A stretch of DNA of 64,000 nucleotides from Chryseobacterium arachidis (GCF_900129245.1 NZ_FQUT01000020.1:1-64000), one strand, 5' to 3'. Numbered from the stretch's first letter, positions 24,855-34,800 are shown. The notes: generated from the sequence alone by a model not told the origin. Made by a program: numbers and translations.

Positions 24855-27815
24855 ATGAACTCAAATCGATTTTTGAAAAATTTGACCAAGACGAGGTTAA
24901 GTTTAATTACAGCAATACTACTATCCTTCGGGAGTTTTTCTAATGCACAAACCGTTTCTTACTATTCTTTTGCACAAACCCAGGAAACGTATACGGCACT
25001 TTCTAACCCAACCAACATTGTAACGGCAGGCGCAGCTTCAGGAACAGGATTTTTAGATGAAAATGTATATACACTGGATAATGTCATTCCATTTTCTTTT
25101 CCTTTTAACGGAACCAACTTCAGCTCCGTAAAAATTCACGTTAACGGATTTCTAAGCTTCGGGACAGAAACGACGTCCTCTTCAGATCCTATAGGCTCAG
25201 GATACTCTTATTCCGGAGTAATTTCCCCTTTGGCTGCGGATCTTTCTTCTTTTTATAATATCAACGGTAACTCGAGCTCTATAGACTATGCTGTTGTCGG
25301 AACTGCTCCCAACCGTGAATTTGTCGTGCAATGGAGTCATTTCAGACCGTATGCTTCTTCCCAGAATTCTTCAGCATATCATGACTGGAATTTTCAGGCA
25401 AGACTACATGAAAACGGTAGTATCAGATACGTTTACAGCATGACCTCAGTAGGAAATCCAAGCGCTGGCAATGCAAAAGTAGGTTTAAGAGGAACATCAA
25501 GCAGTGATTACATCAACAGAACCGCTGCCGGAAATTCCACAAGCAACTGGAACAATTCTACACCGGGAACAAATTCTTCCAACGGAATTGCAACGAACTA
25601 TAATTATCTGCCTTCACAAGGATTAACATTTACATGGATTCCGCCTTCAGCTTGTATTATACCCACTGCTCAACCTTCCAGTTTAAATTTAACAAATAAC
25701 GGAATTATCATTAATGGAAATTTTACCGCAAGTTCTCCAGCTGCAGACCGATATTTAATTGTAAGAAATCTGAACGGAGCAACGCCAAATGCTCCTGTCA
25801 ACGGAACTGTTTATTCAACCGGAGAAAATACTTCTCTTAACAGTTACGTAGCTTATTACGGTCCGAATACGACTTTTGAAAACAATTACAACCACGGGAT
25901 CAGAGGGAATAATCAATATACATACACTGTTTATTCGGTTAATTCAAACTGTACAAACGGACCTGTGTACAATGTTCAAAATCCTTTAACAGGCACAATA
26001 ACAAATTGTCCGATCACGGTTAACGGAATTACGACGTCAAACATTACCGCTAATTCTTTTACAGTAAACTGGCCAACTTCTGAAAATGGAAATGCCAGCC
26101 CAATGAATACGGTTATTGAAGTCGCTACAGATAGTAATTTTACGAATCAGATTACAGGCTCTCCATTTACCTTAAGTGCCTCCTCGACTTCTCAAAATAT
26201 TACAGGAGTACTGCCCAATACACAGTATTTTATCAGAGGGAAAAACGTAAGCACACAATGCCAGAGTTCATATTCAAGCACAGCAAACCTGTATACGGCA
26301 TGTGTTCCGACAACCACGCTTAATGAAAATTTTGATACAGTAACGGGAAACAATCTTCCTAACTGCTGGAGTAAAATTTTGACTTCAAATAATGGATCGA
26401 TACCGACAATCAGTGTAACAACAACAGATACATTTTCGTCTCCGAACAATATCAGCTTTTACGGAAACGGAGCAACCATGACCAACGCCGCTACAAAAGC
26501 AATCCTTGTAAGCCCTCAGTTAACCAACTTAAATGCAGGAACACACAGACTCAGAATCAAGGCAAGAAGAACTTCCGCAGATATAAAGCTCCAGATCGTT
26601 GCACTCACAGGAAATACAGCTTCAGCAGCCGTAGATGTTATAGAAACCATTCCTTTGACCACAACATATCAGGAATATACGGTTTATCTAACCAGTTATA
26701 CAGGTTCAGGTAATTACTTAGGAATCAGAAGAGTTGACGGAAGCACATATTCCTACATGTATATAGATGATGTGATTTGGGAACCAACCCCATCTTGCTC
26801 TGAGCTTTCTGTGGTAAATGTGAACTCGGTTTCTTACAACGGAGCCAATATTTCATGGGCAAACGCCGGCAATCAACAGCCTGCAAACGGATACGAATAT
26901 ATTGTTACAACAACAAACACTCCACCAGCTGACACAGAGACATTTACAAATTTAGCCTCAGGAACAAACTCAATAAATCTCTCGTCATTGGCTAACGGAA
27001 CCTATTATTTCTGGATCAGAAGAATCTGTTCTTCAGCAGAAAAAAGTCCTTGGAAATCGGTAACATTTACAACAATTCCTACCACTCCGGCACCTTGGAA
27101 AGAAGAATTTTTAACATCCACATATCCTCAAGGCTGGACAAACGGAGCAAATCCATTTGAATTGGGAACGCAAAGAGGAGCAACCGGAATTGGAAATTCA
27201 GCAAGGAATTTAAATAAGAATTTATATCTGGGAATTCCCACAGGATCATTCAACACCATTGCTGTAGGGCCTTTAGCAACCAACAATTATGAATTAAGCT
27301 TCTACTACAAACAAACTGATTATGAGAGCCCTTTCAATCCTTTAACAAATTGGGGAAATTTTGATGTGCAGATTTCAACAAACTTCGGAGCATCGTGGAC
27401 AACCATCGGAACCGTGAATAATGAAGCAGGAACAGGAAATTACATCAAAAAAACATATTCCCTTGCAGGATATCAGGGACAATTTGTACAGGTAAAAATT
27501 GTGGCCAACAGAACAGCCGGAGATTTTGACCTTTCATTTGATGACTTCGAAATTAAAGAAAACCAGACTCTTGCTACTCAGGAAGTTTCAAAAAATACCG
27601 TTAAAATATATCCGAACCCGACAACTTCACTGATAAAAATAGATTCTAAAGAAAAAGTAAAATCTTATGAACTTTATAATGTTTCAGGACAGTTAATCAA
27701 TAAAGGTGGACGGGCACACGAAATTTCTTTGGACAGCTTTAATACAGGACTTTACATTTTAAAAATAACTTTAGAAACTAATCAGACTTTTATCCAAAAG
27801 GTGATTAAAAAATAA
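24855..27815 (+). CDS. Secreted type IX secretion cargo with fibronectin type III domains
   Basis: The start is placed at ATG 24855 because a signal peptide (MNSNRFLKN... ending FSNAQ) begins there; an upstream in-frame TTG would add nine residues before it. The 986-residue product has a beta-rich N-terminal domain (about 30-270), fibronectin type III-like repeats (about 390-490 and 650-750), MAM/cleaved-adhesin-like jelly-roll segments (about 490-640 and 760-900), and a C-terminal type A sorting domain starting KIYPNPTTSLIKI that ends FIQKVIKK. It should cross the outer membrane by the type IX system and be surface-attached. Its ligand is unknown. Confidence 0.88.
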   Translation: MNSNRFLKNLTKTRLSLITAILLSFGSFSNAQTVSYYSFAQTQETYTALSNPTNIVTAGAASGTGFLDENVYTLDNVIPFSFPFNGTNFSSVKIHVNGFLSFGTETTSSSDPIGSGYSYSGVISPLAADLSSFYNINGNSSSIDYAVVGTAPNREFVVQWSHFRPYASSQNSSAYHDWNFQARLHENGSIRYVYSMTSVGNPSAGNAKVGLRGTSSSDYINRTAAGNSTSNWNNSTPGTNSSNGIATNYNYLPSQGLTFTWIPPSACIIPTAQPSSLNLTNNGIIINGNFTASSPAADRYLIVRNLNGATPNAPVNGTVYSTGENTSLNSYVAYYGPNTTFENNYNHGIRGNNQYTYTVYSVNSNCTNGPVYNVQNPLTGTITNCPITVNGITTSNITANSFTVNWPTSENGNASPMNTVIEVATDSNFTNQITGSPFTLSASSTSQNITGVLPNTQYFIRGKNVSTQCQSSYSSTANLYTACVPTTTLNENFDTVTGNNLPNCWSKILTSNNGSIPTISVTTTDTFSSPNNISFYGNGATMTNAATKAILVSPQLTNLNAGTHRLRIKARRTSADIKLQIVALTGNTASAAVDVIETIPLTTTYQEYTVYLTSYTGSGNYLGIRRVDGSTYSYMYIDDVIWEPTPSCSELSVVNVNSVSYNGANISWANAGNQQPANGYEYIVTTTNTPPADTETFTNLASGTNSINLSSLANGTYYFWIRRICSSAEKSPWKSVTFTTIPTTPAPWKEEFLTSTYPQGWTNGANPFELGTQRGATGIGNSARNLNKNLYLGIPTGSFNTIAVGPLATNNYELSFYYKQTDYESPFNPLTNWGNFDVQISTNFGASWTTIGTVNNEAGTGNYIKKTYSLAGYQGQFVQVKIVANRTAGDFDLSFDDFEIKENQTLATQEVSKNTVKIYPNPTTSLIKIDSKEKVKSYELYNVSGQLINKGGRAHEISLDSFNTGLYILKITLETNQTFIQKVIKK

Positions 27816-27837
27816 TCTTCTATCATAATCTATGATG

Positions 27838-27876
27838 AAAACCGGCCGGAGAAATTTTCTTCAGCCGGTTTTTAAT
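27838..27876 (+). terminator. Terminator of the T9SS cargo gene
   Basis: AAAACCGGC and GCCGGTTTTT pair around an inner GAGAAA/TTTCTT region and end in a T run, 23 nt after the stop codon. Confidence 0.82.
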
Positions 27877-27902
27877 TAATATAAAAATTTAATGTAAATA
27901 AT

Positions 27903-27910
27903 TATCTTTG
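27903..27910 (+). promoter_or_regulatory. -7 box of tsaE, very close to the start codon
   Basis: TATCTTTG ends 9 nt before ATG 27920. The predicted transcript therefore has a 5' UTR of a few bases at most. Confidence 0.5.
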
Positions 27911-27919
27911 TTTAAAAAT

Positions 27920-28327
27920 ATGCAGTTCACTATTCACCATATCGACGATTGGCAAAATATTGCAGATACTGTCGTTTCAACATTACAGCACAATATTCTT
28001 TTGTTAAAAGGAAATTTAGGAGCAGGAAAAACCACTTTTACCCAGTTTTTACTTAAAAACCTGGGCAGTACAGATGAAGTTAATTCACCCACCTACTCTA
28101 TTGTAAATGAATACAATACCCAAAAAGGAAAAGTTTATCATTTCGATTTGTACCGCTTAAAAAACATCGAAGAAGTTTACGATATTGGTATTGAAGAATA
28201 TCTGGACAACGCTTTTCTTTGCATTATTGAGTGGCCGGAAGTCTATGAGGAAGATCTCTACGGACTTAAATACCATGAAATGAGCATCCTGAATACAGGA
28301 GATAACAGAGAAATTTCATTCGAGTAA
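27920..28327 (+). CDS. tsaE: tRNA threonylcarbamoyladenosine biosynthesis ATPase
   Basis: A 135-residue TsaE from ATG 27920; the in-frame TTG at 27908 overlaps the promoter box and is unlikely. Walker A reads GNLGAGKTTF near residue 31, followed by the family motifs SPTYSIVNEY and HFDLYRL, and an IEWPE segment. It works with TsaB and TsaD to place t6A at position 37 of ANN-decoding tRNAs. It lies upstream of ald but has a separate promoter. Confidence 0.93.
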   Translation: MQFTIHHIDDWQNIADTVVSTLQHNILLLKGNLGAGKTTFTQFLLKNLGSTDEVNSPTYSIVNEYNTQKGKVYHFDLYRLKNIEEVYDIGIEEYLDNAFLCIIEWPEVYEEDLYGLKYHEMSILNTGDNREISFE

Positions 28328-28335
28328 ATATTGTG

Positions 28336-28343
28336 TATCTTTG
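28336..28343 (+). promoter_or_regulatory. -7 box of ald
   Basis: TATCTTTG matches TAnnTTTG; predicted start near 28349, 50 nt before the ald ATG. Confidence 0.5.
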
Positions 28344-28398
28344 CTATTGAATTTGAATGTAAAATAACGATCCGTAAAAACCTAATTTAAATGTAAGG

Positions 28399-29592
28399 AT
28401 GAGTACTACAAATATTTTTACTCCTTTTACCGAAGAGGAACTGATGCCGAAAGAAGAAAAACTGGAGGTCATTAAAAAAGGAAGACAATTCAGCATAGGA
28501 ATTCCCAAAGAAACTTCTCTGAATGAAAGAAGAACTTGCATCACACCGGATGCCGTGCAGGTTTTAGTAGAAAGTGGTCATGAAATTATCATAGAATCAG
28601 GAGCCGGACAAGGTTCGTTTTTTACAGACTTACAATATTCTGAGTCGGGCGCAAAAATTACCAACGACCCAAAAGAAGCTTTCGGACAGGATTTAATCTT
28701 AAAAGTTAATCCTCCGACCGAAGAAGAAATCGATTATATGAGGCCGAACACCTATCTGGTTTCAGCGCTTCAGATCAATTTAAGAGATAAAGATTATTTC
28801 TTAAAACTTGCCGAGAAAAAAGTAAATGCCATTGCTTTTGAATTTATTGTTGATGAATACAAACAATTGGCTTTAGTACGATTGGTAGGCGAAATTGCAG
28901 GAACAGTTTCTATTCTTTATGCATCCGAATTATTAGCCTTATCAAACGGATTAATGCTTGGAGGAATTACAGGAGTAAGACCTGCAGAAGTAGTTATTTT
29001 AGGAGCAGGAATCGTTGGAGAATTTGCCACAAAAGCAGCTATCGGTTTGGGAGCAAGCGTAAGAGTTTTCGACAATTCACTTTCAAAATTAAGAAGGCTT
29101 CATACGTTGGTTGACAGCAGAGTTCCTACATCCATTATCGATCCAAAAGAGCTTAAAAAAGCATTAAGACGAGCAGATGTTGTGATCGGAGCGTTACCAA
29201 GATTGAATATGACTCCTATCGTAACCGAAGACATGGTGATGAATATGAAAAAAGGCAGTGTCATCATCGATATTACCATCGATAACGGAAAAGTAATCGA
29301 AACTTCTGAACTTACCACTATGGAAGATCCTTACATCATCAAACACGGTGTAATCCATTGCGGGCTTCCGAATCTTACTTCAAGAATGCCGAGAACTACA
29401 ACAAAAGCCATCTCCAATTTCTTCCTTTCCTACATTTTAAATTACGACGAAGAAGGCGGTTTCGAAAACATGCTGGTTCGCAAAAATGAAATGAAACAGA
29501 GCCTTTACATGTACAAAGGCAGACACACGAAAAAAATCATCTGCGACCGTTTCGGACTTACTTATCACGATATCAATCTTTTAATTTTCTAA
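28399..29592 (+). CDS. ald: Alanine dehydrogenase family protein
   Basis: A 397-residue NAD-dependent dehydrogenase of the alanine dehydrogenase/PNT family. The substrate-binding segment IGIPKETSLNERRTCITPDAV is near residues 33-53 and the Rossmann loop VVILGAGIVGEFATKAA near 199. It interconverts alanine and pyruvate plus ammonia. Its TAA stop overlaps the next gene's ATG (TAATG), so the two are translationally coupled. Confidence 0.88.
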   Translation: MSTTNIFTPFTEEELMPKEEKLEVIKKGRQFSIGIPKETSLNERRTCITPDAVQVLVESGHEIIIESGAGQGSFFTDLQYSESGAKITNDPKEAFGQDLILKVNPPTEEEIDYMRPNTYLVSALQINLRDKDYFLKLAEKKVNAIAFEFIVDEYKQLALVRLVGEIAGTVSILYASELLALSNGLMLGGITGVRPAEVVILGAGIVGEFATKAAIGLGASVRVFDNSLSKLRRLHTLVDSRVPTSIIDPKELKKALRRADVVIGALPRLNMTPIVTEDMVMNMKKGSVIIDITIDNGKVIETSELTTMEDPYIIKHGVIHCGLPNLTSRMPRTTTKAISNFFLSYILNYDEEGGFENMLVRKNEMKQSLYMYKGRHTKKIICDRFGLTYHDINLLIF

Positions 29593-29963
29593 TGAAAAAA
29601 CTGAAATTCTATGCAATCGGGCTTATTCCCGGATGTATTATTGTATTTTTTATATTAAACAAAAAAGGCGCAAGCTGCAGCGGCTATCTTCCCAACAGCC
29701 GTGTTATCGCCGAAACATTATCTAAGGATTTCAAATATTCTGAAGCTGCCAAAACAGAAATGAGTACATTGAAAATTGATGAAAAATTCCTGAAGGACAG
29801 TATTATTACGAAAGGAAAAATTGATTTCGATAGAAGTCATGCTCAGAAAAAGCCTTGCCCGGACTACGTTTTAACTTATCCGGAAGAAAAACCGGTCTAC
29901 GAAATTACTTACGAAAAATGTGAGGAAACCGTGACGGTGAATTCTTTGAAGAAATTGAAATAA
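29592..29963 (+). CDS. Small membrane-anchored protein of unknown function
   Basis: A 123-residue protein with one N-terminal hydrophobic segment (about 5-22). Three cysteines (in SCSGYLPNSR, KKPCPDYV and YEKCEE) suggest an extracytoplasmic disulfide- or metal-bearing domain. Coupled to ald by a one-base stop/start overlap. I do not recognise the family with confidence. Confidence 0.75.
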   Translation: MKKLKFYAIGLIPGCIIVFFILNKKGASCSGYLPNSRVIAETLSKDFKYSEAAKTEMSTLKIDEKFLKDSIITKGKIDFDRSHAQKKPCPDYVLTYPEEKPVYEITYEKCEETVTVNSLKKLK

Positions 29964-30203
29964 ATTTTATTGAAATAGTAAGAAGTTTAGAAATTCATTC
30001 AAAAAGAAAGATTAAGAATTTGGCAAGGTAAATGATGAGCCATAAGCTTTAAAAATATCTTTGATATTTTTCTTAATTCATCTTAATAATTTAGATGTTC
30101 TTAATGGTTAAAAAACTTCATGTTAAAATAAATACTTCGAAAGGCTCAAAATGTCATTTCGGTAATACTAAAAACGTTTAAAAAGTAAAAAACATTTTAA
30201 ACC

Positions 30204-30974
30204 ATGGAAGGCAATTACTACATGATTCATGATTACCTGATATTCATTGGAGTATTCGCTATTTTCTTTTTTTTAACGGTAAGCATTTATTTATTTAGCC
30301 AAAATCAGAAATTTAAGATAAAAAATGCTAAACTTTCTGAGTCCAACAAAATAATCCAGCAAAGATTGAATGAAGTCCAGCTTGAACATATTGGTACAAA
30401 ACTGAATCCTCATTTATTTAAAAACATCCTGAATTCTGTTCAGTCACACGCTTATCAAACGTACATGTCGCTGGATAAACTGGCAAATGTTTTGGACTAT
30501 ATTTTATACGAAAGCAACAACAAATTTGTAAGCCCGAAAGAAGAATTAAATTTCGCATTAAGCTTAATTGAGATCAATAAAATCAAGGTAAATCCGCTTT
30601 TTGATTTCAGAATTAAATCTAAAATTGACAAATCAGATGAAATTTACGAAGAGAAAGTTTTTGCGCCGCTGATTTCTGTTGATTTAATCGAAAATGCTTT
30701 TAAACACACCGATTTTCTCGCTCAGGATTCATTTATCTCGATTCATATGGAGCTTGAAGGCGGAGTTTTCATCATGAAAGTCAGCAATAAAGCTTCTTTA
30801 AAAAATGTTTTGGAAAAAGAAAAAAGCGGTTTCGGAAGTCAGTCTTTAGATCAACGATTAAAAATGATTTACAGTAATCATTATTCGCTTCATAAAAATT
30901 CAAAAAACGGTATCTTCACGGCAGAATTAACAATCAATTTAGGAGAATTCTATGATAAAATGCGTTATTCTTGA
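30204..30974 (+). CDS. Sensor histidine kinase, LytS/YehU type, single membrane segment
   Basis: A 256-residue kinase. One membrane helix (about 10-32) is followed by the phospho-acceptor region, in which KLNPHLFKNILNSVQSH replaces the usual LNPHFLFNxLN. A GHKL ATPase domain follows: SVDLIENAFKH is the N box and SGFGSQSLDQRLKMIY stands in for the G box. It has no separate sensory domain. The stop lies 23 nt inside the LytTR regulator gene, so the two are a coupled two-component pair. Confidence 0.85.
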   Translation: MEGNYYMIHDYLIFIGVFAIFFFLTVSIYLFSQNQKFKIKNAKLSESNKIIQQRLNEVQLEHIGTKLNPHLFKNILNSVQSHAYQTYMSLDKLANVLDYILYESNNKFVSPKEELNFALSLIEINKIKVNPLFDFRIKSKIDKSDEIYEEKVFAPLISVDLIENAFKHTDFLAQDSFISIHMELEGGVFIMKVSNKASLKNVLEKEKSGFGSQSLDQRLKMIYSNHYSLHKNSKNGIFTAELTINLGEFYDKMRYS

Positions 30975-31662
30975 TGATGAACTACTGGCCATCAGTTATT
31001 TAAAACTTCTATGCGAACAAATTGAAAACGTGGAAGTTGTGAAAGCATTCAACGATCCTAAACTGTTTTTAAACGAAATTGAAAATATAGATTGTAACGT
31101 CTGTATCCTAGACATCGAAATGCCAGGAATGAACGGGCTGCAGGTTGCAGAACTAATCTCAGGTTCCAAAAAAATCATCTTCACAACCGCTTACAAAGAA
31201 TACGCGGCCGAAGCTTTTGACTTGAATGTTGTCGATTACGTAAGAAAGCCCATCAAAAAAGAAAGATTAACCCAAGCTTTCGAAAAAGCTGCAGAATTGC
31301 TTCAGAAATCTCACAAAAAGGACTTTATCGAGTGGAACACAAACATCGGTAAAACCGTGATTTTTACAGACCAGATCGCATATATCAAAACCTCAGAAAT
31401 TGATAGTCGCGACAAAGATATCATGCTGAATGACGGAACAACGATTGTTTTAAAAAATCTCAGTTTTAAAAGTCTTCTGGAAATGCTTCCTTCAAAAGAT
31501 TTTGCACAGGTTAACAAAAAAGAAATCATTGCTTTATCTTCTATTAAAGTTTTCTCGACCAACGAAATTATTACAACCATTTCCTCAGAAGGAGAGCATT
31601 TTTTAAAGCTGCAAATCGGGGAAGCTTACAAAAATTCATTAATGGAAATGTTTGGAAAGTAG
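30952..31662 (+). CDS. LytTR-family response regulator
   Basis: A 236-residue regulator with a receiver domain (about 1-115; the phospho-acceptor Asp is in CILDIEMPGMNGL near residue 54, then TTAYKEYA with the conserved Thr, and a Lys in YVRKPIKKE) and a LytTR DNA-binding domain (about 135-235). It is translated overlapping its kinase. Targets are not evident; the small exported protein gene at 31772 directly downstream is a candidate. Confidence 0.9.
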   Translation: MIKCVILDDELLAISYLKLLCEQIENVEVVKAFNDPKLFLNEIENIDCNVCILDIEMPGMNGLQVAELISGSKKIIFTTAYKEYAAEAFDLNVVDYVRKPIKKERLTQAFEKAAELLQKSHKKDFIEWNTNIGKTVIFTDQIAYIKTSEIDSRDKDIMLNDGTTIVLKNLSFKSLLEMLPSKDFAQVNKKEIIALSSIKVFSTNEIITTISSEGEHFLKLQIGEAYKNSLMEMFGK

Positions 31663-31741
31663 ATTTTTCAAACATTCATACTTTTACTGCAGAATTCACT
31701 AATTTCATTACATTTACCCTTTTCAGACTGTTTAGTCGATG

Positions 31742-31749
31742 TATTTTTG
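31742..31749 (+). promoter_or_regulatory. -7 box before the small exported protein gene
   Basis: TATTTTTG matches TAnnTTTG, 22 nt before ATG 31772. It would overlap an alternative upstream start at 31739, which is one reason to prefer 31772. Confidence 0.5.
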
Positions 31750-31771
31750 CGCCCGATTAAATAATTATGTA

Positions 31772-32161
31772 ATGCAAAAACTTCTCTATGCAGTTGGAAT
31801 TCTCATATCCGGCCTTTGCTTTTCTCAAGAGTCTGACTCTAAAATTAAAGCATCATTTTTCGACGGAATCGCAGTGGCGGGATATGTAGATCATGGAGCC
31901 TTCATCAATTTTACAGGACCGAATGTCAGCTTTAAAAACAAAGAATTAAAACTCATTTTAGGAATGCTTCCCTCACTCAGAATCAAAGAAGACAAATCGG
32001 AAGGAACAAAGAACAGCCCGATTATGCCAACTTTGGGAGCGGGTTTAACGGCGGTTTACAATAAGATTGCTCTGCAAATCCCTGTCTATTACAATGCCAA
32101 AACCACTACGCAGGACGGAGTATGGAGAATAGGAGTCGGTTTGGGGTATTCCTTTAAATAG
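31772..32161 (+). CDS. Small exported protein, unknown function
   Basis: A 129-residue product from ATG 31772, chosen because it gives a clean signal peptide (MQKLLYAVGILISGLCFSQ) and because a promoter box covers the earlier ATG. The mature part is glycine- and beta-rich (FFDGIAVAGYVDHGAFINF, then a GLGYSF terminus), like small outer-membrane-associated proteins. No known family is recognised. Confidence 0.75.
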   Translation: MQKLLYAVGILISGLCFSQESDSKIKASFFDGIAVAGYVDHGAFINFTGPNVSFKNKELKLILGMLPSLRIKEDKSEGTKNSPIMPTLGAGLTAVYNKIALQIPVYYNAKTTTQDGVWRIGVGLGYSFK

Positions 32162-32256
32162 ATTTCATTACATTATTCGTGACATTGATTACATTTTGAA
32201 ACATACAATGATGAATTATCATTATATCTTATCAACTTTACAAAAAAAATAAATCC

Positions 32257-34548
32257 ATGAATTTGGGAAAATATAGAAATATTATCTTTTACATTACAAC
32301 CATCGCATTTTTCTCATGTCTTATGTACTGGTTTTTTGTTGAGGGAAAAACATTGGAAATCGGAGAAAACATTGCTCCGAGCAAAGCTACAGGAGCAACC
32401 ATGTGGGAGAATTTTACAGATTCTTTCCTGGTAAATCTTCATCATCCCTTAGCGCTTCTTTTGGCTCAGATTGTTACCATTATTATGGTCGCAAAATTAT
32501 TTGGTTGGATTTGTGTTAAACTAAAACAACCTTCCGTAATCGGTGAAATGATTGCGGGTATCGTTTTAGGACCATCCCTTTTTGGATTATATTTCCCTGA
32601 ACTTTCAGCATTCATTTTCCCTAAAGAATCGTTGCCAAACTTACAGTTTTTAAGCCAGATTGGTTTAATTCTGTTTATGTATATCGTCGGTATGGAGCTG
32701 GATCTAAGCGTTTTAAGAAAAAAAGCACATGATGCAGTGGTAATCAGCCATGCAAGTATCATTATTCCGTTTGCTTTGGGAGTTGGACTTTCTTATTTCA
32801 TCTATAAGGAATTTGCTCCGGATGGAATTCAGTTCAGTTCTTTTGCCCTTTTTATCGCGATTGCCATGAGCATCACCGCATTCCCGGTTTTGGCGAGAAT
32901 TGTTCAGGAGAGAAATTTACATAAAACAAAAATAGGAACTGTTGTGATTACCTGCGCCGCAGCCGACGATATTACGGCCTGGTGTATTTTGGCAGCGGTA
33001 ATTGCTATTGTAAAAGCAGGATCTTTCTCAGGATCGGTTTTCGTTATTTTGATGGCAATTCTTTATGTTTTCATTATGATTAAAGCGGTAAGACCTTTCT
33101 TAACCAGAATTGCGGAAGCACAAAAAGGAAAAGGTTTTATCAGCAAAGCGTTGGTTGCTGTATTTTTTCTGATCTTAATTATTTCATCCTACGCAACGGA
33201 AGTTATCGGAATTCACGCACTCTTCGGCGCATTTATGGCGGGAGCGATCATGCCTGAAAATGTGAAATTCAGAAGCCTTTTCATTGAAAAAGTAGAAGAT
33301 GTCGCCTTGGTTTTATTACTTCCATTATTTTTCGTTTTCACGGGATTAAGAACGCAAATCGGGTTATTAAACGATCCTCATCTTTGGAAAATCGGAGGTT
33401 TCATTATCCTGACTGCCGTAGTCGGAAAATTCGTAGGAAGCGCATTAACGGCAAAATTCCTCAACATAAGCTGGAAAGACAGCCTCACTATCGGTGCTTT
33501 GATGAATACGAGAGGTTTAACAGAACTTATTGTATTAAACATTGGTTATGATTTAGGCGTTTTGGGCCCTGAATTGTTCGCAATGTTGGTGATCATGGCA
33601 CTGTTTACGACTTTCATGACGGGACCTTGTCTGGATCTTATTAATTATTTGTTTAAAGGAAAAAAATCATCATTGGATGACGATTTTGAAGAGGAGCAAA
33701 ATGATGCCAAATACAGAGTTCTTCTCTCTTTTGAAACACCAAAATCAGGAAGCACATTGCTGAAGCTTGCCGATAATTTCACGCATAAAATGAATGGAAA
33801 TAAAAGCATCACCGCAATGAACATCGCTCCGGTAGATGAACTCCACGCTTTCGACATCAATGATTTTGAAAAAGAACAGTTTAAAAATGTAATCGAAACT
33901 TCACAAGATTTAAAACTGGAAGTCACTACTCTTTTCAAGGCTTCAACCGATGTTGAAAATGATTTAACAAACATTACGAATAAAGGAAATTACGACCTTC
34001 TTCTGATTATGCTTGGAAAATCAATGTATGAGGGAAGTTTGCTGGGAAGGCTTTTAGGATTTACGACGAAAATTATTAATCCCGAAAAATTATTAAATAC
34101 CGTAAAAGGAAAAGGAAATATTTTCAACAATTCGCCATTTGACGATTTAACGCTTCAATTGCTGGATAAAGCGACGATTCCGGTGGGAGTTTTGGTTGAA
34201 AAAGAATTCACTTCTGCCGATAAAGTTTTTGTCCCAATCTTTAATTTAAGCGATTTTTATTTGCTTGAATACGCGAAAAGACTGATCAATAACAACAATT
34301 CTCAAATTATCATTTTGGACGTTGCAGGACAAATCCGTAATAATATTGAGGTAAAAGAACTCATCAGAAGTATAGAACAGGTTGCACCCAATCATATCAC
34401 CCTATATAACGAGAAGAAAATAGAGAAAGAATTTCTGAATTCTCAAAACTTAATGCTGATCAGCAGCAAAAGCTGGAAAAACCTGATTGACACGAAAAGT
34501 CTTTGGTTATCGGATATTCCTTCGACATTGATCATATCAAACCCCTAA
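32257..34548 (+). CDS. Cation:proton antiporter, CPA2 family, with cytoplasmic USP-like tail
   Basis: A 763-residue protein. After a single N-terminal helix (about 10-27), a CPA2 transporter of about 12 membrane segments spans about 60-470 (KLKQPSVIGEMIAGIVLGPS, SMSITAFPVLARI, CAAADDITAWC, ALMNTRGLTELIVLNIG are diagnostic). The C-terminal 290 residues resemble tandem universal-stress-protein modules. It probably exchanges K+ or Na+ for protons. It is monocistronic. Confidence 0.93.
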   Translation: MNLGKYRNIIFYITTIAFFSCLMYWFFVEGKTLEIGENIAPSKATGATMWENFTDSFLVNLHHPLALLLAQIVTIIMVAKLFGWICVKLKQPSVIGEMIAGIVLGPSLFGLYFPELSAFIFPKESLPNLQFLSQIGLILFMYIVGMELDLSVLRKKAHDAVVISHASIIIPFALGVGLSYFIYKEFAPDGIQFSSFALFIAIAMSITAFPVLARIVQERNLHKTKIGTVVITCAAADDITAWCILAAVIAIVKAGSFSGSVFVILMAILYVFIMIKAVRPFLTRIAEAQKGKGFISKALVAVFFLILIISSYATEVIGIHALFGAFMAGAIMPENVKFRSLFIEKVEDVALVLLLPLFFVFTGLRTQIGLLNDPHLWKIGGFIILTAVVGKFVGSALTAKFLNISWKDSLTIGALMNTRGLTELIVLNIGYDLGVLGPELFAMLVIMALFTTFMTGPCLDLINYLFKGKKSSLDDDFEEEQNDAKYRVLLSFETPKSGSTLLKLADNFTHKMNGNKSITAMNIAPVDELHAFDINDFEKEQFKNVIETSQDLKLEVTTLFKASTDVENDLTNITNKGNYDLLLIMLGKSMYEGSLLGRLLGFTTKIINPEKLLNTVKGKGNIFNNSPFDDLTLQLLDKATIPVGVLVEKEFTSADKVFVPIFNLSDFYLLEYAKRLINNNNSQIIILDVAGQIRNNIEVKELIRSIEQVAPNHITLYNEKKIEKEFLNSQNLMLISSKSWKNLIDTKSLWLSDIPSTLIISNP

Positions 34549-34663
34549 TGATATGAATGGTGAATTTTGCTTCGTCAGTCAATTGTTAATTTTAAAATTC
34601 ACAATAAAATTAATTGACTTTGAAAAAATTGATTTGCAGAGCAAAATTCACTTTTTTACTCAC

Positions 34664-34690
34664 TTGATTAAAAAAAATTGTCTACCTTCG
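34664..34690 (+). promoter_or_regulatory. Promoter of the tyrA leader
   Basis: TTG (34664-34666), a 16-nt spacer and TACCTTCG (34683-34690) give a near-consensus Bacteroidota promoter (one mismatch in the -7 box). The expected start falls at about 34695, on the GTG start of the leader peptide. Confidence 0.5.
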
Positions 34691-34694
34691 TATT

Positions 34695-34751
34695 GTGATT
34701 ACAAACAACAAAACATATTATTACGAAATTTTTACCTCAGATCTGGGATAA
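34695..34751 (+). CDS. Tyr/Phe-rich leader peptide of tyrA
   Basis: An 18-codon frame from GTG reading MITNNKTYYYEIFTSDLG and then TAA. Three consecutive Tyr codons followed by Phe before a tyrosine-pathway gene, with a terminator hairpin between, fit ribosome-mediated attenuation. The predicted promoter places the transcript start at or next to the GTG, so the leader may be leaderless. AAGGA at its stop (34750-34754) can pair with TCCTT in the terminator loop region (34781-34785). Confidence 0.75.
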   Translation: MITNNKTYYYEIFTSDLG

Positions 34752-34771
34752 GGATTTCTTATATATAGACA

Positions 34772-34800
34772 TAAACCTCGTCCTTGGGCGGGGTTTTTTA
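34772..34800 (+). terminator. Attenuator terminator before tyrA
   Basis: AACCTCGTCC and GGGCGGGGTT pair with two G-T wobbles and are followed by a T run. It lies between the leader-peptide stop and the tyrA start. Confidence 0.78.
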
